A stretch of 11,643 bases of DNA. It comes from an uncultured Gammaproteobacteria bacterium (lineage in GTDB: Bacteria > Pseudomonadota > Gammaproteobacteria > Coxiellales > Coxiellaceae). The notes beneath the pieces were generated by a model. That model was not told the origin of the DNA. It did not search any database and was given only the letters and a program-made list of their open reading frames with translations. The stretch's first letter is position 1. The number at the start of each line of letters is the position of its first letter. The position numbers were made by a program, and so were the translations under genes. The stretch spans positions 1-11,643 of the forward strand of contig CAIQCE010000338.1 of assembly GCA_903870185.1 (NCBI GenBank), read 5' to 3'. Shown here piece by piece: positions 1 through 5,640 of the stretch.

Positions 1-1
1 A

Positions 2-118
2 AAGATAAGGATTATGATTTGTTTAAAGCTTTATGAAAGGACTACCCTTTATAGGATACTAAAGGATGCTGGCAAAGGGAAAAATCAACTTCTTAAAGCA
101 GGAGCCTCCTATGACTAA
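2..118 (+). CDS. possible 3' end of an unidentified gene (partial)
   Basis: One plus-strand frame is open from the left edge to a TAA at 116-118, giving 38 codons that end ...KNQLLKAGASYD. The other two plus frames close early (TGA at 34-36 in frame 1, TAA at 6-8 in frame 3). An in-frame ATG at 14 would give a 34-residue peptide, but no good ribosome-binding site precedes it, so a gene cut by the window edge is more likely than a small gene. The residues match no family I recognise. An open frame of this length can also occur by chance, so this is a weak call. Confidence 0.2.
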   Translation, partial: KIRIMICLKLYERTTLYRILKDAGKGKNQLLKAGASYD

Positions 119-136
119 TTTTTCCCGGACACTAGT

Positions 137-160
137 GCGCTGCGCTTGGGACCCACCTAC
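137..160 (-). repeat. REP-like type A palindromic repeat (half copy)
   Basis: Read on the minus strand, these 24 bases match the first 24 bases of the repeat at 8094-8125 at 22 positions, including the shared core CCAAGCGCAGCGC. The second half of the palindrome is lost or diverged, so this copy cannot form the full hairpin. Confidence 0.55.
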
Positions 161-199
161 ACAGTAGAGAGTCCCGGTTACTGTTAAGCTCTCCATCAT

Positions 200-225
200 G
201 TGGGGCTGCGCTTTTCAGGCCCGAC
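200..225. repeat. degenerate REP-like unit
   Basis: The stretch carries a TGCGCTTTTCAGGCCCGAC core that partly resembles the reverse complement of the type A repeats (GCGCTT followed by GGCCC and a GAC/AAC end). The similarity is patchy and could be chance. It is listed because it sits between two clearer repeat units. Confidence 0.25.
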
Positions 226-237
226 GTGCCCGTTCTT

Positions 238-264
238 TTCTTTTTATAAACTTTACAAAAAGAA
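238..264. repeat. AT-rich palindrome
   Basis: TTCTTTTT (238-245) is the exact reverse complement of AAAAAGAA (257-264), and the inner TAAA/TTTA also pair, leaving one mismatch around a single central base. A similar AT-rich palindrome directly abuts the type A repeat at 8126-8142. The recurrence suggests that it is part of the repeat cluster rather than an isolated structure. Confidence 0.5.
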
Positions 265-274
265 TATGTTGATC

Positions 275-306
275 GGTGGGCACGCTGACGCTTTTCCCAC
301 GCTACG
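275..306. repeat. REP-like type B palindromic repeat, copy 1
   Basis: This copy matches 29 of 32 bases at 11610-11641 in the same orientation. The arms GTGGG and CCCAC flank a loop containing ACGCTGACGCT. It lies 26 bases beyond the glycosyltransferase stop codon. Read on the minus strand, the hairpin is followed about 10 bases later by a T-rich stretch (TTCTTTTT), so it might contribute to termination, but the T-tract is too distant for a standard intrinsic terminator. Confidence 0.65.
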
Positions 307-315
307 CAGTTATAG

Positions 316-350
316 GTTGTGTCAGAGGAACTTACAATTCCTCATACAAC
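316..350 (-). terminator. hairpin overlapping the glycosyltransferase stop codon
   Basis: GTTGTGT (316-322) pairs with ATACAAC (344-350), and GAGGAA (325-330) pairs with TTCCTC (338-343). This gives about 13 base pairs with a two-base bulge and a seven-base loop. On the minus strand the left arm covers the last codons of the glycosyltransferase gene, and the stop codon (332-334) lies in the loop. No T-run follows at once, so it is either a weak or Rho-assisted terminator or a 3' end stabiliser. Confidence 0.4.
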
Positions 351-1471
351 TTCAAATACTCCCCACACATTTTTTCTTTTGAATAAAGGCGAGTTGCTTC
401 TTTAGCTGCATGTTCAACAACGGTAGTTAGAGCATCTTTTGGTAATTGGACCACTTTTAAAATAGTATTAGCTAATGATTCGGCATCACTGGGAGTGAAT
501 AACCAACCTGTTTTTCCATCAATAATAGTTTCACAAGCCCCGCCATGAGCTGAAGCGATGATGGGTTTTTTCATTAATTGTGCTTCTACTATCGTTCTTC
601 CGAAAGCCTCAGGTTGAATTGAAGTCGAAAGAATAATATCAGAAGCAGCATAATATAATTTTAAGTTTTGTGATTCTCCGGTCATGATAATATTAGCTTC
701 CAGCCCATAGTCTTGAATTTGTTTTTTAAGCAGACTGACGTAACTTAGATTTTGATCATTTCCTACTAACAAACAGACAAAATTAGTTATGAATTTTGTT
801 TTAAGTCGATGAGCGGCTTCTATTAACAAATGCTGACCTTTTAAACGACAAAGTCTGCCAGGCAGTAAAATGGCAATGGTCTCAGGAGCAATACTCCATT
901 GATCACGGCAGTTTTGGATCTCAGAGGAGTTTATTAAGTTGGGGTTAAATTTTTCAAGATCAATTCCCCTGTAAATAACCTGAATGCGATCAGCTTGAAC
1001 AGGGTAGTGATCGACTAAATACTTTTTAGTAAATTCAGAATTAGTGATTATTTTCGGCCCTTTGATCAAGACGCCATTATAAATTTTTTTCAGCCCTAAT
1101 TTATCTAAGCTGTGAATGCCATTACAGCTTGTGAGCCATTTAAAGGATGATTGTTTGCTTAAGAGATAAACCAACCAAGTGGGAATTCTAGAGTGAGGAT
1201 GAACGATATTAGGCTGAAGTTCTTTAAAGAGTTTTTTTAAATGGAATAAATTAGAAATAAAACGAATAGGATTTTTGCTGTAAATAGGCAATTGAATATG
1301 CTGGATTTGATGTTCTTTTAGTTCTTTTTCTAAAAACCCCCCACCTGAAATGACGATACTCTTAAAGCCTGCATTCTTTGCAGCGACAGCTATATCGATG
1401 GTTCCTCGTTCAACTCCACCAGCACTGAGTCTTGGACAAAGTTGTATCAGGATGGAGTGGGATTTTATCAT
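332..1471 (-). CDS. GT4-family glycosyltransferase, probably for LPS sugars
   Basis: The 379-residue product is a GT-B fold retaining glycosyltransferase of family GT4, which moves a sugar from a nucleotide-sugar donor to an acceptor at the inner membrane or in the cytoplasm. Visible motifs are GGVERG near the N-terminus (18-23), HPHSR (91-95), the donor-domain entry LPGRLCRLKG (203-212), and the E-x7-E nucleotide-sugar site in PEAFGRTIVEAQ (287-298, E288 and E296). The HGGACETI segment (309-316) follows as usual. There are no membrane segments and the length is normal. The ATG overlaps the stop of the ligase gene upstream by one base (TAATG), so translation is probably coupled. The neighbours point to LPS core or O-chain assembly. 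The donor and acceptor sugars cannot be read from the sequence. Confidence 0.9.
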   Translation of the reverse strand: MIKSHSILIQLCPRLSAGGVERGTIDIAVAAKNAGFKSIVISGGGFLEKELKEHQIQHIQLPIYSKNPIRFISNLFHLKKLFKELQPNIVHPHSRIPTWLVYLLSKQSSFKWLTSCNGIHSLDKLGLKKIYNGVLIKGPKIITNSEFTKKYLVDHYPVQADRIQVIYRGIDLEKFNPNLINSSEIQNCRDQWSIAPETIAILLPGRLCRLKGQHLLIEAAHRLKTKFITNFVCLLVGNDQNLSYVSLLKKQIQDYGLEANIIMTGESQNLKLYYAASDIILSTSIQPEAFGRTIVEAQLMKKPIIASAHGGACETIIDGKTGWLFTPSDAESLANTILKVVQLPKDALTTVVEHAAKEATRLYSKEKMCGEYLKLYEEL

Positions 1472-2757
1472 TATTTATGCCGAGCTTGAGAGGTTAGTAT
1501 CGCTAACAGCCACCCAGCCATCAACCAAAATGGACCTCCTGTCCAAGAAAAGAAGAAGCTTGAGGTGCTAGCAAGTGGCCATAATCGTAATGCAATTTCG
1601 ATGAAGATCGCGATAGCAATGCTGTCAGCCAATAAAATTTTTCGATGAGAATAAAAATTCTTAAACCAAAGAAAGGGAATGATGAAAAAGAGCAAGAAAC
1701 CTACGAGACCACCTTCATCCAGCCATTCAAAATAAACATTTTGAGCATTTGTAATGCAGCCACCAATTTCCTTTTTAACAACTGATATTTCAGATTTGCT
1801 GTGATGACAATAAGTATCAAATTGTTTCCTTCCAATGCCAAAGATGGGGTTTTCCTTGAAAACATTCAAATCGGTTTTGAATAGCGAAGTATAGTCTGAT
1901 GAATATTTAGTTGTTCGTTTTAAAGTAAGGGTGTTAACAATGGTATCTTTGACTTGAGTGAGTTGTCTTTCTTTGAAAGCAGGGCTTATTTGGAAGGTAA
2001 CAGAGAGTGTAATTAAAAGCATAACACCTAGTATTGCTAAGGTTTTTCTGATGCTCTTATCCAATATAAAGAACAAACCTAAGCCTAAAAGGGTCATCAA
2101 AAATGCATTTCTTTCTCCTGTTAATGGGATAAATAATACCAATGTTAATGAGAGAAGCAGGGATCCCCACTTTAACATTAGATTTTTAGATTTTTGAAAC
2201 TGATGGAGTAAATAAGCGGTAGCGGGAAATACAATCATCATTGTTTTAGCACCGATGCTTAATTTCCCTGAGAGGGCACTGATTCTCCAGAAGAGACCAA
2301 AGGTGTAAAGTGGATACCCAAGAAGATCATTTCCAGTTAGTAATTGTAATAATCCATCTGCGGTGGAAAAAACTAGGGCAGCAATTAAAGTAAATATTAA
2401 GGATTGTCGAGCTGAAGATTTTTTTAATAACCAGTGTTGAAGAGCCAGGGTCAAGAGTCCAAATCGAATAAACGATATGCTATGTGTAACCGATAGAGCA
2501 GGATCGATGGTAAAAAAGCCTCGCACGATTAGATAGAGCCATAAAACTAAAAAAACTCTAACCCAGGGTTCTTTTAACCAATGAAAATCTTTTTTGATAA
2601 TTGAATGAATTAAAAAAAGTATGCTAATACTGGAAATGACGATTTCAATCATGCCAATGCCTAGCATTAATGCGAGTGGAGCTAATAATAACAGGGAGAA
2701 TGCTATTTTAAATAAAAAATTCTCATGTGAGTAAGCTTCAATAAAAGTATTTTTCAT
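1471..2757 (-). CDS. O-antigen ligase-like (WaaL / Wzy_C family) membrane protein
   Basis: This 428-residue protein has about ten to twelve hydrophobic segments and a large periplasmic loop (about 255-345), the layout of WaaL ligases, which move undecaprenyl-linked O-chain onto lipid A-core at the periplasmic face. Wzy_C features are present: GERNAF (214-219), NPIFGIG (303-309), and a match to the ligase motif H[NSQ]x9Gxx[GTY] at 339-353. The motif histidine, catalytic in studied ligases, is glutamine here (Q339, codon CAA at 1743-1741). The protein may therefore have altered activity, be inactive, or belong to another branch such as a polymerase. A ribosome-binding site AGGGGA precedes the ATG and overlaps the stop of the ELM1-family gene 10 bases upstream. 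The gene is clearly AT-rich. Confidence 0.82.
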   Translation of the reverse strand: MKNTFIEAYSHENFLFKIAFSLLLLAPLALMLGIGMIEIVISSISILFLIHSIIKKDFHWLKEPWVRVFLVLWLYLIVRGFFTIDPALSVTHSISFIRFGLLTLALQHWLLKKSSARQSLIFTLIAALVFSTADGLLQLLTGNDLLGYPLYTFGLFWRISALSGKLSIGAKTMMIVFPATAYLLHQFQKSKNLMLKWGSLLLSLTLVLFIPLTGERNAFLMTLLGLGLFFILDKSIRKTLAILGVMLLITLSVTFQISPAFKERQLTQVKDTIVNTLTLKRTTKYSSDYTSLFKTDLNVFKENPIFGIGRKQFDTYCHHSKSEISVVKKEIGGCITNAQNVYFEWLDEGGLVGFLLFFIIPFLWFKNFYSHRKILLADSIAIAIFIEIALRLWPLASTSSFFFSWTGGPFWLMAGWLLAILTSQARHK

Positions 2758-2767
2758 AAATTTTCCC

Positions 2768-3751
2768 CTATTTTAGATTGGATAGCCATAAAGATAAACG
2801 TGATTGAATTTCAGGTGTAAGCCGCTGAGCTTCTTGTAGAGGCTCGTAAGAGTAATGATCTAAGGATGATTGATAGTAACGAGCTTTGTTGCTTTTAATC
2901 ATCGCATTGATGAATCGCAATTTTCGTTGGCCGTGATGATATTCAGGGAGTGATAGCAAATAAACGGGTTTTCCCGTGAAGCATGTTTCTGAGATCAGGT
3001 TGACTGAGTCTTCAGTAATCATAAAGTAATCGGCCATTCTTAGAAGATCAGGGTAAGGGTTATAAGTGTCTTCGCTCGTATAAATTAATACACGTTGGGA
3101 TTCTTTGAATTTTTCTTTTAATAGGGATTCTAGAAAAGGACCTGATCGCCTGGAACTTAGAATAACAAAAGTTCCCTCAGTTTTCGTCGTAATATTTTCA
3201 ATTTCTTTAATGAACGTTTCGACTTGTGAAGAATTAAATTCGTAAGCTTTAGTTTTTCCGCCTAAAATCATTCCAATCAGGGGAGATGAATGAATGCGAT
3301 TTTTGAGAGTTTCAGCTGAAGGTGAAAGTTTCTCAAATGATTCAACGGTGAAATCATTAATGGCTCCTAGAGATTGTAATACACGAGGTCCCTGGATTTG
3401 ATCATGCTCGGGTGCAATGATCAAATCAAAAAACGAAGCTCCAAAACAAGGTTTTTGAACAAAGATAGCAAAAGCTTTGGATTTTTTTAAAAATTTAATA
3501 GCGAGGATGGCGGGAATAATTAATCTTCCCGTTCCAATTAGAATCAGTGGTTCGGAAGATGCGAAATTTTTCTTAAAATAAAAAATATAATAAAGCAGCT
3601 GGAGCGACAGAGGAATGTAGTGCAGAATTTTTTTAGGCTTTATGACAAGCTCTTGCGTAGGAAAACCTAGCGGATCCGCAATCCCTTTGATTTGTCGTTT
3701 AAAAGAGATAAAGCCGTTATGGATTAATAGACAAGCCACATTCTCAGGCAT
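2768..3751 (-). CDS. ELM1-family (DUF1022) GT-B-like protein
   Basis: The 327-residue product matches the family named after plant mitochondrial fission protein ELM1, whose bacterial members often sit beside LPS core genes. Recognisable blocks are VQKPCFGASFFDLIIAPEHD (98-117), GMILGGKTKAYEF (160-172), SRRSGP (200-205), and NPYPDLLRMADYFMITEDSV (231-250) followed by SETCFTGKPVY. The fold is predicted to be GT-B, so it may be a glycosyltransferase or sugar-binding protein, but no reaction is established for the bacterial members that I know of. The usual N-terminal GH-x-x-Q motif is reduced to a lone Q20. The start lies one base after the fabF stop (TAACATG) with no strong ribosome-binding site, which implies re-initiation by ribosomes finishing fabF. 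Confidence 0.82.
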   Translation of the reverse strand: MPENVACLLIHNGFISFKRQIKGIADPLGFPTQELVIKPKKILHYIPLSLQLLYYIFYFKKNFASSEPLILIGTGRLIIPAILAIKFLKKSKAFAIFVQKPCFGASFFDLIIAPEHDQIQGPRVLQSLGAINDFTVESFEKLSPSAETLKNRIHSSPLIGMILGGKTKAYEFNSSQVETFIKEIENITTKTEGTFVILSSRRSGPFLESLLKEKFKESQRVLIYTSEDTYNPYPDLLRMADYFMITEDSVNLISETCFTGKPVYLLSLPEYHHGQRKLRFINAMIKSNKARYYQSSLDHYSYEPLQEAQRLTPEIQSRLSLWLSNLK

Positions 3752-3752
3752 G

Positions 3753-4994
3753 TTATAAGCGCTTAAATATCAGCGCACCATTGGTTCCACCAAATCCGAA
3801 GGAATTTGAAAGAACGGTATCGATTTTCATTGAACGAGCGGTATGTGGAACAAAATCCAAGTCGCATCCTTCATCGGGATTATCGAGGTTGATTGTGGGT
3901 GGAGCCACTTGATCACGAATGGCTAGCACGGAGAATATGGCTTCTACTGAACCGGCTGCCCCCAAAAGGTGTCCGATCATTGATTTGGTTGAGCTGACGG
4001 CCAGTTTGTAAGCATGATTTCCAAAAGCGAGCTTAATGCCTTTGACTTCACATTCATCCCCAGTCGGTGTGGAAGTAGCATGAGCATTAATATAATCGAT
4101 ATCTTCAGGATTGATTTTGGCATCACGGAGGGTATTCGCAATAGTGAGTGCTGCACCGGCTCCATCTGGGATAGGTGAGGTAATATGGTAGGCATCTGCA
4201 CTCATACCAAATCCTGTTAATTCAGCATAAATCTTAGCGCCCCGTTTTTTAGCATGCTCATAAGATTCTAAAACTAACATGCCTGCACCATCCCCTAATA
4301 CAAATCCATCTCGATCTTTATCCCAAGGGCGGCTGGCTCTTTGTGGCTCGTCATTACGAAGAGAAAGCGCACGGCAGGCCGCGAATCCACCAAGACCTAA
4401 AGGACAGGAAGCTTTTTCAGCTCCACCCGCGATCATGACATCAGCATCTCCGTAGGCAATCATTCTAGCGGCTTGGCCAATATTATGAGTACCTGTCGTA
4501 CAAGCAGAAACTAAAGCAACATTAGGGCCTTTGAGTCCATAACGAATGGAAAGTTGGCCTGAAATCATATTAATGATGATCGCAGGAATGAAGAATGGGG
4601 AAATTCGGCGAGGACCACTTTTTAGCATCAGCTCATGGGTGGTTTCGATGGTCGATAATCCACCAATACCAGAGCCGATCGCACACCCAATGCGTTCACT
4701 ATTCTCTTCCGTAATTTCAAGGCCGGAATCTTGAATCGCCTGTATAGAGGCTGCAAGGCCTAATTGGCAAAATAAATCCATTTTACGAGCATCTTTAGGT
4801 GAAATTCCGTAGGGCTCGGGATCAAATACCTGGACTGATGAGGCAAATTTACAGGAGTATTGAGTGGTATCAAAATGGGTAATGAGAGAAGTGCCACTTT
4901 TGCTAGCTAGAATAGAGGCCCAGGTTTCTTCTACGGTATTACCGACAGAAGTGATCATTCCAAGCCCAGTTACTACTACCCGACGTTTTTCCAT
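3753..4994 (-). CDS. fabF: 3-oxoacyl-[acyl-carrier-protein] synthase II
   Basis: FabF condenses malonyl-ACP with acyl-ACP in the elongation cycle of type II fatty acid synthesis in the cytoplasm. The 413-residue product aligns end to end with E. coli FabF. The thiolase-fold active site is intact: nucleophile C165 in SACTTG, H305 in NAHATSTPTGD, K337 in SSTKSM, and H342 in GHLLGAAG. The C-terminal NSFGFGGTN loop is present. I chose the ATG at 4994 because it gives MEKRRVVVTG, the standard N-terminus, and has AGGGGC nine bases upstream; a GTG at 5012 would add six residues and cover that site. FabF usually follows acpP, but here it stands at the head of an LPS gene unit, with the ELM1-family gene starting one base after its stop. 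Confidence 0.97.
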   Translation of the reverse strand: MEKRRVVVTGLGMITSVGNTVEETWASILASKSGTSLITHFDTTQYSCKFASSVQVFDPEPYGISPKDARKMDLFCQLGLAASIQAIQDSGLEITEENSERIGCAIGSGIGGLSTIETTHELMLKSGPRRISPFFIPAIIINMISGQLSIRYGLKGPNVALVSACTTGTHNIGQAARMIAYGDADVMIAGGAEKASCPLGLGGFAACRALSLRNDEPQRASRPWDKDRDGFVLGDGAGMLVLESYEHAKKRGAKIYAELTGFGMSADAYHITSPIPDGAGAALTIANTLRDAKINPEDIDYINAHATSTPTGDECEVKGIKLAFGNHAYKLAVSSTKSMIGHLLGAAGSVEAIFSVLAIRDQVAPPTINLDNPDEGCDLDFVPHTARSMKIDTVLSNSFGFGGTNGALIFKRL

Positions 4995-5046
4995 GATAAA
5001 AAGCCCCTGCACCGACTAAAGTGTTGAATGAGTGAAAAATATGCCA

Positions 5047-5075
5047 AATTTAGCTGGATTTAGCTGTAAACGCAA
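5047..5075 (-). promoter_or_regulatory. weak candidate fabF-proximal promoter
   Basis: On the minus strand TTGCGT (5075-5070) and TAAATT (5052-5047) are 17 bases apart. They match the sigma-70 consensus at 3 of 6 and 4 of 6 positions. The start would lie near 5040, about 46 bases before the fabF ATG. The match is poor, and its main support is position. Confidence 0.22.
5048..5066. repeat. tandem direct repeat ATTTAGCTG x2
   Basis: ATTTAGCTG occurs at 5048-5056 and again at 5058-5066, exactly ten bases apart, about one helical turn. It overlaps the candidate fabF-proximal promoter. Same-face half-sites at this spacing are common for DNA-binding proteins, but no regulator can be named. Confidence 0.4.
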
Positions 5076-5147
5076 GGGGAAGGGGGGAAAGGTGCATAGG
5101 AAGAGTAAGAAGGTTTGGTGCTAGGCATGATATCACCCACGTCGTCG

Positions 5148-5168
5148 TCCCGCGGCTTGTCCGCGGGA
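5148..5168. repeat. GC-rich interspersed palindrome
   Basis: TCCCGCGG (5148-5155) and CCGCGGGA (5161-5168) form a perfect 8-base-pair stem with a five-base loop. On the minus strand the setting is CTGGATCCCGCGG, then ACAAG, then CCGCGGGACGACG. This is the look of the small palindromic elements spread through Rickettsia and other intracellular bacteria, recalled from general knowledge and not checked here. Only one copy is present in the window, and no T-tract follows on either strand. Confidence 0.55.
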
Positions 5169-5208
5169 TCCAGCCTGTTCATTTTTGTATTCTGCCTAGA
5201 CTCTAATT

Positions 5209-5276
5209 GTCGGGCTCGCCCTGCTTTAAGTTCCTCAGGTATTTTAGCCGGGTGCTGTGCAGGGCTTAGCACCGAC
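5209..5276 (-). other. inverted-repeat region able to form competing RNA folds
   Basis: Read on the minus strand, GGTGCT (5273-5268) pairs with AGCACC (5256-5251) around an 11-base loop. That loop contains GCCCTGC (5265-5259), which is complementary to GCAGGGC (5224-5218) further downstream, giving a possible H-type pseudoknot. GTCGG (5276-5272) can also pair with CCGAC (5213-5209), excluding the first stem. The block starts directly after an extended -10 element. It matches no riboswitch that I recognise and may simply be a mobile repeat. Confidence 0.35.
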
Positions 5277-5284
5277 CTATATTT

Positions 5285-5293
5285 ATTATAACA
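5285..5293 (-). promoter_or_regulatory. extended -10 promoter candidate for the fabF unit
   Basis: The minus strand reads TGTTATAAT (5293-5285), a perfect TGn plus TATAAT extended -10. No recognisable -35 box lies 17 bases further upstream (AAACCC there), which extended -10 promoters can tolerate. Transcription would begin near 5278 and yield a leader of about 280 bases before the fabF ATG, carrying the inverted repeats and the GC-rich palindrome. Confidence 0.45.
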
Positions 5294-5355
5294 AGCCAGA
5301 GGATCTAGGGTTTTGGGGCGTCTCTCTCTTGTGAGTACCCTTTTATCCCCCTTTA

Positions 5356-5628
5356 TCAAGATTCGAGATCTTCATAAAATTCTGGCAGAAGTGTTTCTGA
5401 GGAAGGATTTTGTCGGCCCAGATAATCACCTAAGGAAATCGCGACCATCCCTAATCCCACACCGAGGCTGAGTATTAGAAGCGGCATTGTTTGATGATTA
5501 AGAGGGATCAGCTCTATGGGTAAGAAGAATCTACCCAAGAGAGCAATGATAAAAAGCATTGCCAGCATGACTAATCCAGCGCCGAGCCAGCTCAGTGTCT
5601 TTCCAGCTGATTGAGTATTGAATTCCAT
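5356..5628 (-). CDS. small two-helix membrane protein of unknown function
   Basis: The product has 90 residues with two hydrophobic helices, about 12-35 and 47-67, a short polar N-terminus and a polar, acidic C-terminal tail (72-90, with EFYEDLES at the end). I recognise no family. The gene is credible because AAGGAG sits five to six bases before its ATG and only 12 bases separate it from the upstream protease stop, with the ribosome-binding site filling that gap. It is therefore likely made together with the M50 protease and could be a partner or substrate of it, but only proximity supports that. The frame ends just before the repeat-filled gap upstream of fabF. Confidence 0.7.
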   Translation of the reverse strand: MEFNTQSAGKTLSWLGAGLVMLAMLFIIALLGRFFLPIELIPLNHQTMPLLILSLGVGLGMVAISLGDYLGRQNPSSETLLPEFYEDLES

Positions 5629-5640
5629 TCCAATCTCCTT

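Larger units (their letters stand above)
119..331. other. non-coding gap filled with palindromic repeats
   Basis: No credible gene lies here. The stretch contains, in order, a REP-like type A repeat (137-160), a degenerate relative (about 200-225), an AT-rich palindrome (238-264), a REP-like type B palindrome (275-306) and the left arm of a hairpin that overlaps the stop codon of the glycosyltransferase gene (316-350). It lies downstream of the last gene of the minus-strand fabF/LPS unit, so these structures may help end transcription or protect the mRNA 3' end. Confidence 0.6.
4995..5355. other. 361-base intergenic region upstream of fabF
   Basis: There is no convincing gene here. Read in the direction of fabF it holds a perfect extended -10 promoter element (5293-5285), an inverted-repeat region that can fold in competing ways (5276-5209), a GC-rich palindrome (5168-5148), a purine/pyrimidine tract (5076-5092), and a tandem 10-base repeat near a weaker promoter candidate. 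A 99-codon minus-strand frame starting with TTG crosses the region, but it reads through the palindrome as LDPADKPRDDD and is probably translated repeat. Confidence 0.6.

Noticed and set aside
200..382. A 60-codon plus-strand frame at the left end
   Set aside because: It consists of REP-like palindromes and runs antisense into the conserved glycosyltransferase gene.
3977..4201. A 74-codon frame within fabF
   Set aside because: It is an out-of-frame shadow on the same strand as an intact conserved enzyme.
4995..5012. A GTG start for fabF six codons upstream
   Set aside because: The ATG at 4994 gives the conserved N-terminus and has a well-placed AGGGGC, which the longer version would bury inside the coding sequence.
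5076..5092. A possible G-quadruplex in the G-rich run upstream of fabF
   Set aside because: There are only two long G-runs plus a GG, which is not enough for a standard four-run quadruplex.
5060..5359. A 99-codon minus-strand frame beginning with TTG and overlapping the stop of the small membrane protein gene
   Set aside because: It starts with a weak codon, reads through an interspersed palindrome and low-complexity pyrimidine sequence, and contains the promoter and inverted repeats of the fabF leader. It is most likely translated repeat.
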